A DNA stretch of 64,000 nt from Oegoconia quadripuncta (Eukaryota; Arthropoda; Insecta; Lepidoptera; Autostichidae): the NCBI GenBank assembly GCA_949316235.1, contig OX438749.1, positions 20,414,414 to 20,478,413 of the forward strand, written 5' to 3'. A program made the position numbers and the translations under genes. The notes under the pieces are model-generated. The model ran no database searches, had not been told where the DNA came from, and was given only the letters and a program-made list of their open reading frames with translations. This document shows, piece by piece, positions 1 to 15,000 of this stretch; position 1 is the stretch's first letter, and each line of letters opens with the position of its first letter.

Positions 1-3000
1 GGTCGGGACGACGTCGAGCTTGACCTCAGCGGCAACATCACCGAGCTTAAAAAACAGGTAACCTTAAGGATAATACAGTACTTCAATATCTACTTTTTTA
101 TAATCTTTATTTAATTTAGGGTCTTGAGTCCTAGACGTATACCCTGACCAAGATTCACTGATGAGAAAATACAAACATAATTATTATACAATAATATAGT
201 CGCTATTGATCCAGGTTTACCCAAAATCGAATGAAGCAAACGTAGTGACAAAGATTGAAAAAGGTATGCTGAGATGGTTTGGACATGTGGAGAGGATGAA
301 TGCAAGAAGACTTACGAAAGAGATGTACGAAACGAATGTGGATGATAGTGTTGGTAGGAGAAGATCACGGCGAACGTACCATGATCAAATCGGGTCGTCT
401 TAAAGATAGGCTAAGTCCAGAATACCCTAAACCGACGAGCATGTATGAACAACCTTATGAGAGTGATTGAAGCAAAAGAAGTGTGTCAGGATCGTAGCAA
501 GTGGAAGTATGTGGTTTCCGTCTACCCCTATGGGAAACAGGCGTGACATTATGTATGTAAGTTTGTTGTGTATTTTTTATTCTACATAGCTTTCCGCCCG
601 CGGCTTCGCGTGCGTGGATTAATTTTATCACCGAAATTAGTTTATCCCGCGGGAACTACTCACTTTATCCTATGTCTCCATCCAGGGTATATTCTACATA
701 TATACCAAATTTCATCCCAATCCGTTCATCCATTTCGACGTGATTGAGTAAGAAACAAAACAAACAAACGAACATCCAAACTTTCACATTTATAATATTA
801 GTTAGATATTTTGGACATCACCTATTGTCAATTTATGACTACTTTGTACTTAGTTACATAACTCCATTGTTTATTAGGCTAAACTCAACCCACATAGTTA
901 AATAATTTGTGTTGACAGATCTCAGTTTATCGTTACTAGGAAACTATTAGTGCGCTGGCGCATAGCACTTTGAACTGATTTATGGTGTTCTATCTTTAAG
1001 CTGGATAGAGCGGATGCAGCTCAGGCGTCTTTGTTAATTTAAAAAATTTAACGCGCGTAATAAGTATCCCCTATGTTACGCTTGCGGTCGACTGTACCAT
1101 CCTCATTGGCTTTCTTTGCCGGGACTTTCTAAAATGTGAAACGCTTTGATTTCGTTTCTGGAATTTTAAATAACTTCTTCTCGCAAATTTGTTTATCCTG
1201 CGGGAACTACTCACTTTATCGGGATAAAAAATATCCTGTCTTAATCCTGTCTGGCTGTCTTATCTCTGACAACCGGAACACAACAATGCTATCAACGTGC
1301 TGCTTGGCGGCAGACTTAGATAAGACGGTGATAGCTAGCCAGACGGACATTTAAAATGCCCTACCAAGCCGAGTATTAAACATGAACCTCACTGGGGATC
1401 GAACCCGCGACCTCCGATTCGTAAACATTATCTTGTTTATATTAAGCCACGGAGGCGGTCCACCTTCCTCCATAAAGGTAAAATGTAGATATAGACCTAG
1501 TTCGTGAATTTAAGAAATTCGTGTTAAATTCATTAAATTAGTTAGTACCTCGTAAATTATCTTACCCATGTCGGTGGGTTGTCACTGACTGAAATTACTC
1601 ACGCATGGACTAAATCTGTCTTATTGAACACCTCGGAATTAGCGTGGGAAACTGCTATTGAAATCAACCGCTGCATACATAACTATTTATGAACCAAAAA
1701 ACCCGACAGCTCCACAGAAAACCAGCGCCGTGGTCGTACAACACGACACATGCTAAATGTCCTTTTTTGGATTTAGAAACATATTGTATACTCTTGTAAT
1801 ATGTACTTTTATAATAGTACTACTTTTATAGTCCAAACATTTTCTTTATTTAAGAACCGAAAAACCCGACAGCTCCACAGAATACCAGCGTCGTGGTCGT
1901 ACAACCCGACACATGCTAAGTGTACTTTTTTGGATTTAGAAACATATTGCATACTCTTGTAATACTTTTATAATTGTACTACTTTTATAGTCCAAACATT
2001 TTCTTTCTTCTTAAGATAAATATTCTTTTTATCGCGATAAAGTGAGTAGTTCCCGCGTGATAAACAGATTTCGACGATGAAGTTATTCCAACGCAAGCGA
2101 AGTCACGGGCGGAAAGCAAGTTTTCTTAATATAATTTTAGAGCTTACTTAATATTTATATAAATACATTAGGCGTCGATGGCTTGGAAGCAGATTCAGTT
2201 TTGTATTTTGCAAGCGCCATGTTGGATTTTTTACCATAAAATGTATCCTATGACACTAGGAATCAAGAAGAATCGCACGACACCTTGCTCTTCAAAATAG
2301 GTCGAGCCGTTTAGGCTACAGGAAGTAACATAGAAATCTACATTAGAGATGGGCCGAACATTGGTTTCATCGAATACGAACATTCGGCCGAATATTCGGC
2401 ATAATTGATTCCTTTAGGTAAACAATACAAGTAGAAACTAGAAATATGATTGATTTTTTGTTGAAATGTTGTAATTTAATCGTACAACTCTTGATTAAAA
2501 CAAAAAACTTGCTTAATTTCTTACAATACAGATCTGATTGTATTAACATATTATTATAAAGAATTCACTGTAGCTTAATCTCAAAGCAGCTACATACTCA
2601 TATTTTGTTGTTAATTAATAACCATCTTTTAAATCTGCTTTTATTGGATGTAAACTTTACTTCCAATAAAAGCAGATATAAAGACAGAATTAGAAAAATA
2701 ACACATTTAACACTCAACTCATACAAGGCTCAATACAGTAAAAAGTTTGAATACCACTTTGCCGAACATTCGGTGATTTAGCTGAACATTTGGCCGAATA
2801 CGGATATTCGGTGAACCTACCGAATATGCCGAATTCCGAATATAAAACGAATATTCGGCCCATCCCTAATCTATATACATACTAACATACTTACACTTGA
2901 AAAACATAACCCTCCTTTTTGGGGCTGTCGAGTAATAAGTTTTTGCCAGTTTTGACACCTATGAATTACGTGGGTTGAAGCCATATTGAATAGTTACTTC

Positions 3001-6000
3001 TTATTTACCCGACGAAAAACGAAGTGTGTTATGTGTTTCACGGCGTTGTGTATGTGTCCAGTCTTTCACCGGATGTATCCTGAATATTTAGCTTTTAATA
3101 GTATAAATACTTGGTTAACATCATAGTCACTTGGCGTTTTCTAAATTTTCAAATTACAGTTATTTGTTAATAAATGTATTTTTTTCACGTATTTTAAATT
3201 GTAATTAATTTACGCGTGTGTTATTTTATTCTAATGATGTAGTTATTATTTCTTGCAATCATGAATTGCAGTTTTTACCCGACAATTCCAAAAAGGATGT
3301 GCGATTTCTGTTACCGCTTGTAAACGGCTCGACCGATTTTGAAGTGATAGGTGTCGTTCATTTCGCCTTGACCCCTAGAGTGTCATAAACATATATTTTA
3401 TGGCGCCCGCAAAATACAAAATATGCTGCGGGTTGTTTGGTTTTAAATACTTAAATAAGTAGTTTGTATGAATCAATCAATCAAATACGCTTTATTGTTT
3501 AAATAAGGAATTTACATTTAAATATCTTATAGAAACACAAATTAGGCGGCCTTATCGCTACCAGCGATTATTATTATGTTTGTCCCTGTCTATCATTCAT
3601 GAGATCACTTTAATTTTAGAATATGTGCAATTACCGTAGGAATGTAAAACGACATTGTAAAAGTGATTGAGTTTTGTTATGTTTAGAGTTCGGGGATTCC
3701 CATATGAATGAATTGTAGACAGGCAGGGACATTCGATAATAGTTTCTACGTAATTTTTAATTTATACAGGGTGAAATTTAATTCGTGTAATTCCTGTTTA
3801 CTGGTGACTCCACTCCTGATTACGAACAACTTTCCCAAAGGAATCATATTCGAATTCGATAAAAACATTTTCGATTACCCGTACAGAGTAAACCATTCTG
3901 AAACAACCTTTAGTATGGAAGTCAAACAACAATTTTGCTCAAAACCGACTAATGCGCTCTAGGCTCGCGTAATGGATTATTGCCCATACCCTCTGATAGT
4001 GAGAGGAGGCTGTGCTCCAACAGTAAGGAGGTGTAAGCTGTTGATGTTGAATGAAATCCCTTAGAAAAACAAGAAAACGTGAGTGAAATTTAAAGGTCAA
4101 TAGTTCTGCCCGGTCATCCAGTCCGAAACAGTTGTAAATACCCGAATTGAAATACCAATGTGTAAGTATAGATAACCAGATACAACAGGTGTACATTACT
4201 CCAGCTGTATGCGCGTTTCGTACTCTAAACGCCGCTGTGACGACATAGAACGCGGCTGGCGACATGCCAGCGAGCTGGCCACAGGATGCTTTTAATTGCA
4301 AGTTTTTGTTGAGAATTATAGAATATTCGAGCAGTTGAGTTTGACAAGTCCCGTGCATTCAAGCATCAATCTAATCAATGTAAAGAAATAAAACTTTGTC
4401 CCTTGCTTTAACACTGACTCAAAGAGTTGTCCTAATAGGAGGACGGAATTTAATTGGAAAATCTCTTATATTGGAAACATCCACTTCTAAATTATATATT
4501 ATTTCCTTTTTTTTAAAGTTTGATAGTGGCATAGCGAAGGGTTTCGAAGTAAAGCTACAAACTCCAAGTATTTATTTCAACGTAAGATACATGATATCAT
4601 TTGTTGAATGTCAATTTAAATCTAATGGAAATAAAAATAGGGCTTAAGCATTCTGTCTGTCAGTCAGTATGTCCAAGCTACTACCACTTCGGAAAGGGAA
4701 ATAATTTGTGGGAAAAGAAGCGGCGAAAGAAAACCACAGGATGATTGTTCTTTTAAAGTATGAATATAGAGGTATATACTTCATGCCATGATTGAGGCAG
4801 GCACGCGCAATGAGCTTTGGCAACAAACTGTAGCTACAATTTACCTTCAAAGATTGCAGCTATTGTATCACGTTGGTCATGCTGTCTCCAACACACTTAT
4901 CTTAACAACTGAAAGCAACCTCCCCTCGAAGTACGACCCTATGCAAATACCACTAGTGGTCGGGTGGATGGGTATCCAAGGACCGATCGCGCCAGAGATT
5001 GATTAACTTCGCGTGAATGCGACTGCGCCACGAGTCAATGGGGCGTAAGGGCGGGAATATACGTCACATTTGGTTTGGTCTGATCGAACCATCTGATCGT
5101 GTTTACACGTCTCGATTATTACGCCAGACTTTTTCTGAACTCAGTCGTTATCAAGCTATTATCCCGAGTGATTGCATGCGGAGCAGAAAAAAAAAATGGA
5201 CGACGAATTACTGTTATTTATTACATATTTGCTCGTGTTGACGCGAAAGAAGAAAAAAACCGGTAATAAAATCGTAAACACCTCGGCGATGTTTCCGACT
5301 CGGACGTATCTATCGGATCGGACGTGTATTGATTGTTCCAACGCCTTCCGATCGTCGTATCAGACAGACTACCGGATCCAATTATCTGATGGAAAAATCT
5401 GACGTGTATTCCCAGTCTTAACCGTGTCCTTGGATACAGAGACACCATGTTTTGACCTCATTTGGTTTCTCTACTTTTGTCTTGCATCATCCGCCTTCGG
5501 TATGTAGGATTGGGTTCTCGATGTGTGATTGACATTGCAATTTTATATATACTAAATAACACAACCCTGTTTCATGTGAATCATCCATTGTCTCATTGGT
5601 TTGGGGGTAACATTTGTGCTCTATCTATGGTGAACCATTTGTCACTATTCGTAGTGCGTACGTTATTTATCTCGTCGAACATGAAATTTTTATTATCAAT
5701 CCGTATGCGTTTGATTACTTCGTTATTTGTTAGGTAATTATCATATCAACATAACATACATGAGACTTTTAGTAGACAGGCGGCTTTGGTATTCGTATGG
5801 TGTATCTCAAACTTTCGATCGATCTTTTACCCGACTGTCCCAGAAAGAAGGGTAATGTTTTTCGAGTGTGTGTAGATTTATGTTACCTTCTGTAGCTTAA
5901 ACGGCTGGACCGATTTTGAACAAGGTTTCGTTTGATCCATCTTGATCTCTAGTATCATCATTTTATGGTAAGAAAAATATAACTGTCGGGTTTTTTGGTT

Positions 6001-9000
6001 TTGAAATACTTCAATGGTTTTTTATATTATTGTCACCTTGTGTTATGCCTGGTTTGCATTGTAGTTAACTTTTAACAGTATTACGATTCAGTTTTGTCTT
6101 TTTATTTCGATAATATGAGATTTGGAATAAATTACATTATAATTATTCTGGAATCCTTTATAAATCCTTTGATATCTCTATCTGACAGTGTATGTCGTTA
6201 AAATCCATGCCTCGTTACCCTCTGGGGAGACTGCGCAAACATCGTATCAGTGACTCAGACATGTAATATGACGTCACTTTCAGCCAGCTCCTCACCTCAA
6301 TCTGAAGTAATAATCAGATAAGATACTACAATATTTTTTTATGATTTCCGCTATGGGAAATATTTTAATTTAGCTGTCAATAAACTTTGCTTGTGGTTGT
6401 CGATAAATATAACAAAAAGGAACTTTTCCGTTGCCATCGTAAAAATGATAATTAGGAATAGGTTAGAATAACTCGAAGCATTCGTTTGCAAGTTAAGCAA
6501 TGTTTGTCGCGATCAGGCTTGGATGGGAGAGCACTAAAGGCATTTTTGAGTGTTTCTGTGTTTCAGGGGTACGTTAAGCAGTCGGGGACCCCGGGTATTT
6601 TAATTTGAAGGCAGTCGTTGAGTTAAGTCTATATTACTCCATCACAGAATAACTAATTGTACTAACGTACCCCATCAAAATATCTTTTAAATTGGCTTCA
6701 ACTTACCACATTAGATGCTTTTGTACAAATTACACCACCAATCATCTGGTCCCAAACTAAGCAAAGCTTGTGCTATAGATACTAGATAATAATAATAATA
6801 ATAATAATTTTGGTTTTGCCTAGCTCTTAACCCACTGTCCTCGTTTTTAAACCAGACAGGATATGGATTCCTTATAAAAGGTCGAACTCAATTCAGACTT
6901 ACCCACCTGTTATACATGGACGACATTAAGATCTACGCGGCCAATGCCAGAGAACTCCGAGGGCTGCTCCAGTGCACTGAGCAGTTCTCTAATGACATCA
7001 AAATGTCATTTGGGCTTGAGAAGTGCAAGACCCTTAGCGTCGAGAGAGGCAAGATCATAGCGTCGGAAGGGTACAACCTCCGTTCTGAAGGGGAGATCGA
7101 CGCGATGGTTGAAGGTGACACCTACAAATATCTTGGTCTGCTTCAGTCACTTCGAGCTGATCACAAAGATATCAGAACTCGAGTGACCAAAGAATATCAT
7201 CGTCGGCTTGGTGCTATACTCAAAACAGGTCTAAGTGGGAAAAATCTTTTTAAAGCAATTAGTACCTTTGCTGTACCGGTCCTGACTTATACTTTCGGGG
7301 TAGTCAAGTGGCCGCAGACCGAGATTGAGAGCGTCGAAAGAGCAACCCGTGTGATGCTGACCAAACACAGGGCTCACCACCCGAAGTCAGCGGTTGAGCG
7401 GGTTACCTTACCGAGAGCCGAAGGTGGCAGAGGCATGACCGATATAGGTAGGCTGTGTGCCAACCAAATAAAAGGTCTACAAAAATATTTCTGCGCTCAG
7501 GATTCATCTCCCCTACATCAAGCGGTAGTGAGCGCAGACAACAAATTGACGCCACTTGATCTCCTTCACTTCAAAGACACCACGCCAATGAATTCGGACG
7601 CAGTATACATTAGGGCCAAATTAGATCAATGGACCTCAAAGCCCCTCCATGGCCGTTTCGCCCATGAACTGAGCCAACCGCATGTAGATCGAAAAGCATC
7701 TAACAGCTGGCTTAGTCGTGGAGACATATTTGCTGAAACGGAAGGTTTCATGCTCGCGATCCAAGACCAAGTAGTTCCCACAAGGAACTACTTAAAATAC
7801 AAAATTAAGGCGGAAGTGGAGGACGATAAGTGCCGGCGTTGCCATCAGGTCACGGAAACAATACAGCACATAACGGGTGCATGCCAGGCCCTCGCAAGCA
7901 GCGAATACACTGAGCGCCACAACGACGTAGCCAAGGTCGTTCATCAAGCCTTGGCGCTCAAACACGGCCTGCTCACCGAAACTGAGGTGCCGTACTGGCA
8001 GTACCAACCCAAGTCGGTACTCGACAATGGCGTGCACCAGTTGTATTGGGATAGATCCGTCCTGACCGACAGACCAATGCCATACAATCGACCTGATGTT
8101 GTACTGGTGGATAGGGCGAGGAGCTCCACGTGGCTGCTAGACATCGGTATACCCAACACACACAACATCAAGGGGTATACCGAGGAAAAGCTGGAGAAAT
8201 ACGAGCAGCTTGCCGAGGAGATTCGGCAAGTCTGGCAGCAGAGGGAGGTAACGGTGGTGCCCCTCATTCTTTCCAGCACTGGTGTTATTCCAAAGGGTCT
8301 GTCGGAGGGTCTACTTAAGCTGGACCTTCCGACGACTCTGCGGAATAAGATGCAGAAAGCTGTTATTCTCCGCACAACAGCAATCGTTCGGCGTCATCTA
8401 AACCTGCCATAGTAGGGTAGTGTGTTGCCGGATAGGCCCACACCACTGAAACACTCCCTTTAAGGTGCTCTAAAAGAGAAGAAGAATATTAATAATAATA
8501 ATAATAAATATCCTTAGACATACACACAGCGCCATCTAGTTCCACAGTAAGCAACTATAAGCTTATGTCGTGGATTACAGATGGTTGATATACTACATAA
8601 ATACATTTTTTTTTGTAAATAAATACTTATTATAAATGAAAACATCCATAACTCGGGTACACATGTCCGTATTCATCACACAAACATATGCCCCTAGCGG
8701 GATTCGAATCCGCAAACTTTTGGTATAGTGGTCAGAGTTGCTAACCACTACACCAAACAGGTCGTCAACGGATAACGGATAAACATACATGAATATTTAT
8801 ATAAACATCCAAGACTCGGGAATAAATGTTCGTATTCATCACACAAACATTTGTTGGTTTCGCTGATAGGGTCACTATCTGCTACACCAATCGGTCGTCA
8901 CAAATTGGTGAATGATTATCTACATACATACATATTTCATTGTCATATAATAGCCGGAATTGAATTTCTTAAATATGTTAGACTAATATCAATGTGTAAT

Positions 9001-12000
9001 ATTATATGATGTTGATATTGCGAATAAATAAATAAAAGTTTATGGCAACGTACCACGTAAAAATTTTTGCGTTGCTAACAATTTACCGTTTAAATCGCTT
9101 GTGTTCTATCGCTAAATTTGGTACCTCGTAAGCGGCCTAGAAGTAAATTACATTCGATACATTTAACCATTAGTATGGATCTGAATGTTGGGATCTGAAT
9201 GTTGGGCAATGAAAGAAACTGATGAAAATAGAATATCTACATGTGGCAGAGATGAGAATGCTAAGATGGATGTGTGGTGTGACTAGAATGGAATGTGATC
9301 AGGAATGCGTAATCAGAGGAAGTCTAAAAGTGCGCCAATAACAGAAAAGCTGAGGAGTAATAGGTTAGCATGGTTTAGGCACATTATGAGGAGGGATGAA
9401 AGGCACGTAACAAAACGAGTGTTAGTATGAATGTGGAGGGATACAGAGGTAGAGGAAGACCAAAGAAGGTGTAGGTAGACTGCGTGAGGAATGATATGTG
9501 TGTGAAAGGGGTGAGTACGGAGATGACGGCTGATAGAGGAGAGTGGAAGAGGATGACATGTTGTGCCGACCCCACCTAGAGTGGGATAAGGGCAGGAAAA
9601 TGTTAGACGTTTATCGCCTTATCCGTACTTCCAGGGCGCTTACGTGGTACCAAATTAAGGCCCGTATTAATAAACCAATCTCAATACAAGTTTTGAGGCT
9701 GTATCAACCGAGATGCGTCTTAATCAGCTGAAGCGTCAACTCCGTGCTAATTTATAAACCAGTCTTGAGGTCTACTCAGCTGAGATCACTTCTCAAGTAT
9801 TCGCCTCAGCGGCGAATGAATGATGGTCTTGAGTTTCGTTTATTAACACGCGCACCTCTCAAGTGAGTACTGCTTCAGGTCTCAAGTTAGGTTTATTAAT
9901 CAACACGTATACTTGAGACCGGTCACAAAACACTACTTATATCGTATAGACGTCTGTGTGGTCGATGCAATAGGTGATCAGTATGTAATTGAAGCTAAGC
10001 TATGTATAGGCACGCTGCGCTCGATTTGTCAGTAGTAGGTACTAAGATTCTACATGGTCATTCAGATTATTGTGTCCAATATATGTATACGATCGTGGAT
10101 ATGGATGAATTGGTGCGCGACATGTTGGGTGCACTCCGTTCCACGTCGCAAGAATAACACGTTAAAATCGCAAGAATAACACGATAAATAGAGCTTACAT
10201 AAACTTATTAATACTTATAGGCTTGCATTCCTTAAAAACAATTAAACCGGTAAGGTAATTTAAAAATATGGTGACTTTTCTATAAAAACCGGCCAAGTGC
10301 GTGTCGGGCCACGCGCAGTGTAGGGTTCCGTACTTGTCCTCGCAATACTCGAACCTAAAAGGGGACGTTTTGTTGTATGATAAATAATTTTCAACGGAAG
10401 GTACATTTTGTAAGTTTTTGACTATTTGTCATTAACTTGTAAAACCTACTTACCTGTAATAGTTCTTTTAATTATATACTAATTGAACAATATATAATAA
10501 TTTTAAAGGGGGGAAGACGACACACGACAAACTCGACTCAAACAAAAATTTGCACTTTAAACCTTAAAATTTCTTAAACAAATCCCTAAATCCCCACTAT
10601 ACGTGTAGGGGAGGTACCCTAGCTAAGCGGGCGAAGTCGCGGGCTGAAAGCCAGTGCATTATACTACGTCAATAACAATAGGTATTCTTTATCGCGAACT
10701 AGACTTCCGTTTGAATAAGGAAAAATGATTTCACATGTCAATGTGAATAATGTTTAGCGTATTTGCGTTTATTTAAACGGAATAGAGTGCAATAGCTTTG
10801 TTTTGATGGTCACCATGACGCTACTTTAGTCTTTTCAGGTCATATTGCGAGTAATATGACCTGAAAAGACTAAAGTAGCTTGTAATATCGAGCACAGCAT
10901 TGATTCTTAATAACATGTGAAGGGCAGCTGTCAACAAATCGGAATAATAGAACAGATGCCCAACAACTTTGATCAGTTATTGGTTAATCCTTTCAAACTT
11001 ATTGCACTCTGATTGGCTCTGTCAAGGTCATGTAAATAACGACCTTGGTTGAACCAATCGGAATGCGGTGCCCGCTTCAGTTTTGTATTTTACGAGCGCC
11101 ATTACTGGATTTTTTACCATAAGTATCCTATGACACTGGGGACTTAGGTGAATCTGACGACACCTTACGCTTCAAAAATGGTAAAATTTTGGCTACAGGG
11201 GATAACATATAAATCTAGATAAATGCATAGACCACTGGCAGTTTATGTTCTCGATCCCTTTATTTGTAATTCCTTGTAATTAGTATAATTCTCTATACAA
11301 GGTGATATAAAAATATGGGCCTATATTTCTGCCTTAATTATTTATTGGAATGATAAACACCCTACAAGCGGAAACATAACAGTAACTGAATTCGCAACAA
11401 TCCTTAATTTAAAATTTTCTAGCCATATTGATTATAAATATAAAATATATGATCTAATAGGAGTGAAATATAACCTTGAATATCATATTAGCTGTGTAGT
11501 GTTTTAAGTACTTAGTAATTGTAAGAAATGTAAAATTTTGGCAAGAAATAAATTTCGTATTTGTATCCCTTTTGCTCCCCTTTTTCGACACCCAACAGGA
11601 AGAGACGTGTTGGCCCTCTTATTTTCCTCCAGGGACACTGTGAACCTTCTACGAATGGCTTTCTTTCGTTACTGCAAATTCTATAAGCTAATTAAGCATG
11701 TAACGTCTCTTTCCAGGTATTCGTCATAAAGGAAGGCGTTCAGTACCGGATAAGGATCGATTTCATCGTCCAAAGAGAGATCGTGCATGGGCTCAAATAC
11801 ATCCAGAAGACCTACCGCCTCGGAGTGCCAGGTGAGGTGTCATTTTTCTTTCAAAACGTTACATTCTCCACGAAATTCATACAAACTTCAATATTTCCGA
11901 AATGATTAAACCGATTTTAATCTTTATTTACAGGTTGAAATTTAATTCGTGTAATTCCAGTTTACAGGTGACTACACTCCTGATTAAGAACAACTTTCCA

Positions 12001-15000
12001 CTAGAAACCATAGCCGAATTCTTCCATACTACCTTTTCAGAATGGTTTACTTAGTATGGATAATCGTTTCTTTTTCTTTCGAATTAGACTGTGGTTGTTT
12101 GGGGAAAGTTGTTCGTAATTAAGAGTAGCGTCACCAGTAAATGGGAATTATACGAATTGAAATTCACCCTGTATATAAGCAGATATTGATCTTCATCTTC
12201 GATAAAGAGTATTGCAACTAATTAACAGCGATAATAATAATAATAATAAGATAATACTAATTCTGGCCGTGGGGAGCGGGTGCTCACACTCTTTTTAGGG
12301 AGTTATCTGAGCGTCTGGTTGATGCATCCCACGATCGGAGGGCTGGCCAATACTTTGGTCAAAGAATCAGCCTTGCTATACAGCGAGGCAACGCGGCCAG
12401 CCTTCGCGGGTACCCATTCCACCAACCAGAGACTTGGGGCTAGTTTTTTATTTGTGATTTTTTTTAAATAATAAATTGTATAAATATTGTACAAATGTTA
12501 TAAATGAATAAAAATTAAGAGCGATTAAGTTCTCCATAATAATTATATTTTTTGATAGCTTTCATTAGAATTGGTTTATTTATTTCGAATATTTTGTAAA
12601 TTAAATTTGTTTGGAATCAATTGATCATCGCGTCAGTAACATAGCGTCTGCTAGAAGTGCCGCCGCGCCGTTCAGTATCGAAATATTTTTCATATCCCGC
12701 AATATAGGCGCGGAGATTGCGTCAATGACATTATGATCATTAGGTGTTCCTTCATCAGATCCTTAAGGATCTCTTATCTGGTTGGGGTAATTTTGAATTT
12801 TTTTGTAACTTCTGGGCCTTATAAACGGGTGGCATATGACCGGCAGCCGGCGCAGTGTGTGGAGCCTAGCTATACCCTCTTTGGCCTCTCCATAAATGAA
12901 GCCTATGGATGATTTTGAATTCAATTAGCTACACTCCTATTTTCCGAGGGGAGGTGGGAAACCTTTTTCGCACCTTTGACTATAAAACAGTGACGCAGGG
13001 CACTGCCACTTAAGTAGATGCCACTGTTTATTCTCGAGTTTCCGTGGGAAGAGTATGGAACCGAGTAATGTATAACAATATAGGCATAGACTCTTGTCAC
13101 AAATTAAAGCCTGTATTACAAAATGTTAGTCAAACAGAGATCTCCTCTTGAGGACAGTTAAAGGGGGTCAGTTTTATGTTACTTGTATAGCAGCATCCCT
13201 TTCTAACTATGCGCAAGCGCAGATCTACGCTTGAGCAACATTTTGAAATACGGGCCTAAGTCTCTTGTCCCACTGACTCGCTACTCGCTTGCTGTGGGAG
13301 AGATGTATTGATGTTTGGAGAAACTTTTGATATAGTGATTACTTAGTTTTATAAACTTTTTCGCTCGATCACTTTCTGGCCTGTGACTTATTTAAGGCTC
13401 GGCAATTTTGATGCTTTCTCGTCGCAACTAAAAGTGTTTGGTTTGGGGTCGAGTGCACTTCTTAATCATTTGCTAATGGACTGTCCCAGCTAATTGTAAG
13501 GCAACACAAGTGTTTAAAGGGAATCCAGTTGTTATACAGGGGAGTGTTAGTTGATAAATAGCAAACGAGCAGTTGTAATTGCTTGTGTTGTCTTAGGTTT
13601 ATGCGTGTTTACGCGTCTTAAAGGATGCGTAGTATCTTATATGAGATCAACCATTGGAAGGTGGGAGTAGAAGTACTAACGCCGCCGCGTTACACCATTA
13701 TGTGGGGCCAAGGGAACCCAAGTAACTCGCTCTGAGAATCACAGTTTCCTGTAAAACCGGGAATGTATACATTGCGATCTGCCTATAGGATTTTCGAAGG
13801 ACAGTTGTTGGCCCCTCTTTCCAGCCAGCGTATGGCCCCTCGTTTTTGAGTTTGAATCGAAAAGACAATTGTAAATAAGCGGCGGCATTCGTATTTCTGT
13901 GCCTATTGACAAAGACGTCATGAGATCGACGGCGGATGCGTTCCCTGTGTGTACAGTCGACAATACAATTAAGTTTGCAGGCTCAATTTTTATGATATTG
14001 TTTGGATGGTCTTGGTTTGATTTTGTTATATTTTCCTTTACATCTTGATAGATAAAATTCAGTTATTTTCAATTGTGTTGCCGACTGTACTATGCCGGTC
14101 CATTTCGTAAGGTCTCACTCTTTTTGATCGCAAAAAAAAAAATGCCGTCTCTCTTTTCTGATGTCTTGTCTCTATATTTCTGTTGATGAACAATTGCAAC
14201 TTATTATATATTTTCGCCTTTTCCATTCAAAGTAAAGGGACAAATATGATTGGACGTCTTGATACGAAGTAAAGGGATTAACACAATGTTATGTTTTATG
14301 ATGGATGAATTGGGCGCTTACAAAATTTTATTTATTTTTAATTTATTCGCAAGACCTGTTTGTGCAGGGCCAGGAGAGATTGCAATCACATGCGGGTCTT
14401 TTTCTGGCCGGGAGCCCCCCCTCTTCGTTATTTTGACAGAAGGGTACCTTGTATTGATGAGTTACTGTCACGGATCAAAAAAAACTAGACTGCAGTGGTC
14501 CTGCCCCTTGTTCCTCCGAGTGTTTTGTATTTGTTTATTTGAGGAATTCATCACAAAAAAAATCATGTTTTTGATAGTGGTGACTACTCACACGCTTAAA
14601 ATTATATTTAAGTTAAACTAAACCAACAATGATGACAATACATTTTAAATCTGTCACTATAATTTACTTCTCTTAATGTCCTCACTGTAAAGAGCACGTA
14701 GTGGCGTGCACAGTGTTTTGTCACGGGGTAGGCAGATTGATAAGATTTGAGAAAAAAAACTGCAAAATAGCTTACTCTAATAGCAATCCTCGCAACTATT
14801 TAGAATATTTTTGTTCACATCAGTATGAATCAGTCTTGACCATCCATTTTGAGGAAAGCTTATAATTTGCTAGGGTAGGCAATGCCTTCCTGCCTGTGCC
14901 TGCACCATACGGTGGGCATGTCACTATTTCCGACTAACGTTGTTTACTGTGCTTTATCGTGCTATCAAGTTTCGCTGACGGAGGAATTGATCGACCACCT

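Noticed and set aside
3939..4358. 139-codon minus-strand frame
   Set aside because: Overlaps repeat-derived sequence, no recognisable domain, and the composition does not look like a protein under selection.
8700..8766. Possible tRNA gene on the minus strand (A and B box present)
   Set aside because: No pairing acceptor stem, and the same sequence recurs as part of a SINE at 41292-41583.
14250..14621. 123-codon plus-strand frame in RhoGDI intron 2
   Set aside because: No domain, no start context, no neighbouring exons; within a large intron.
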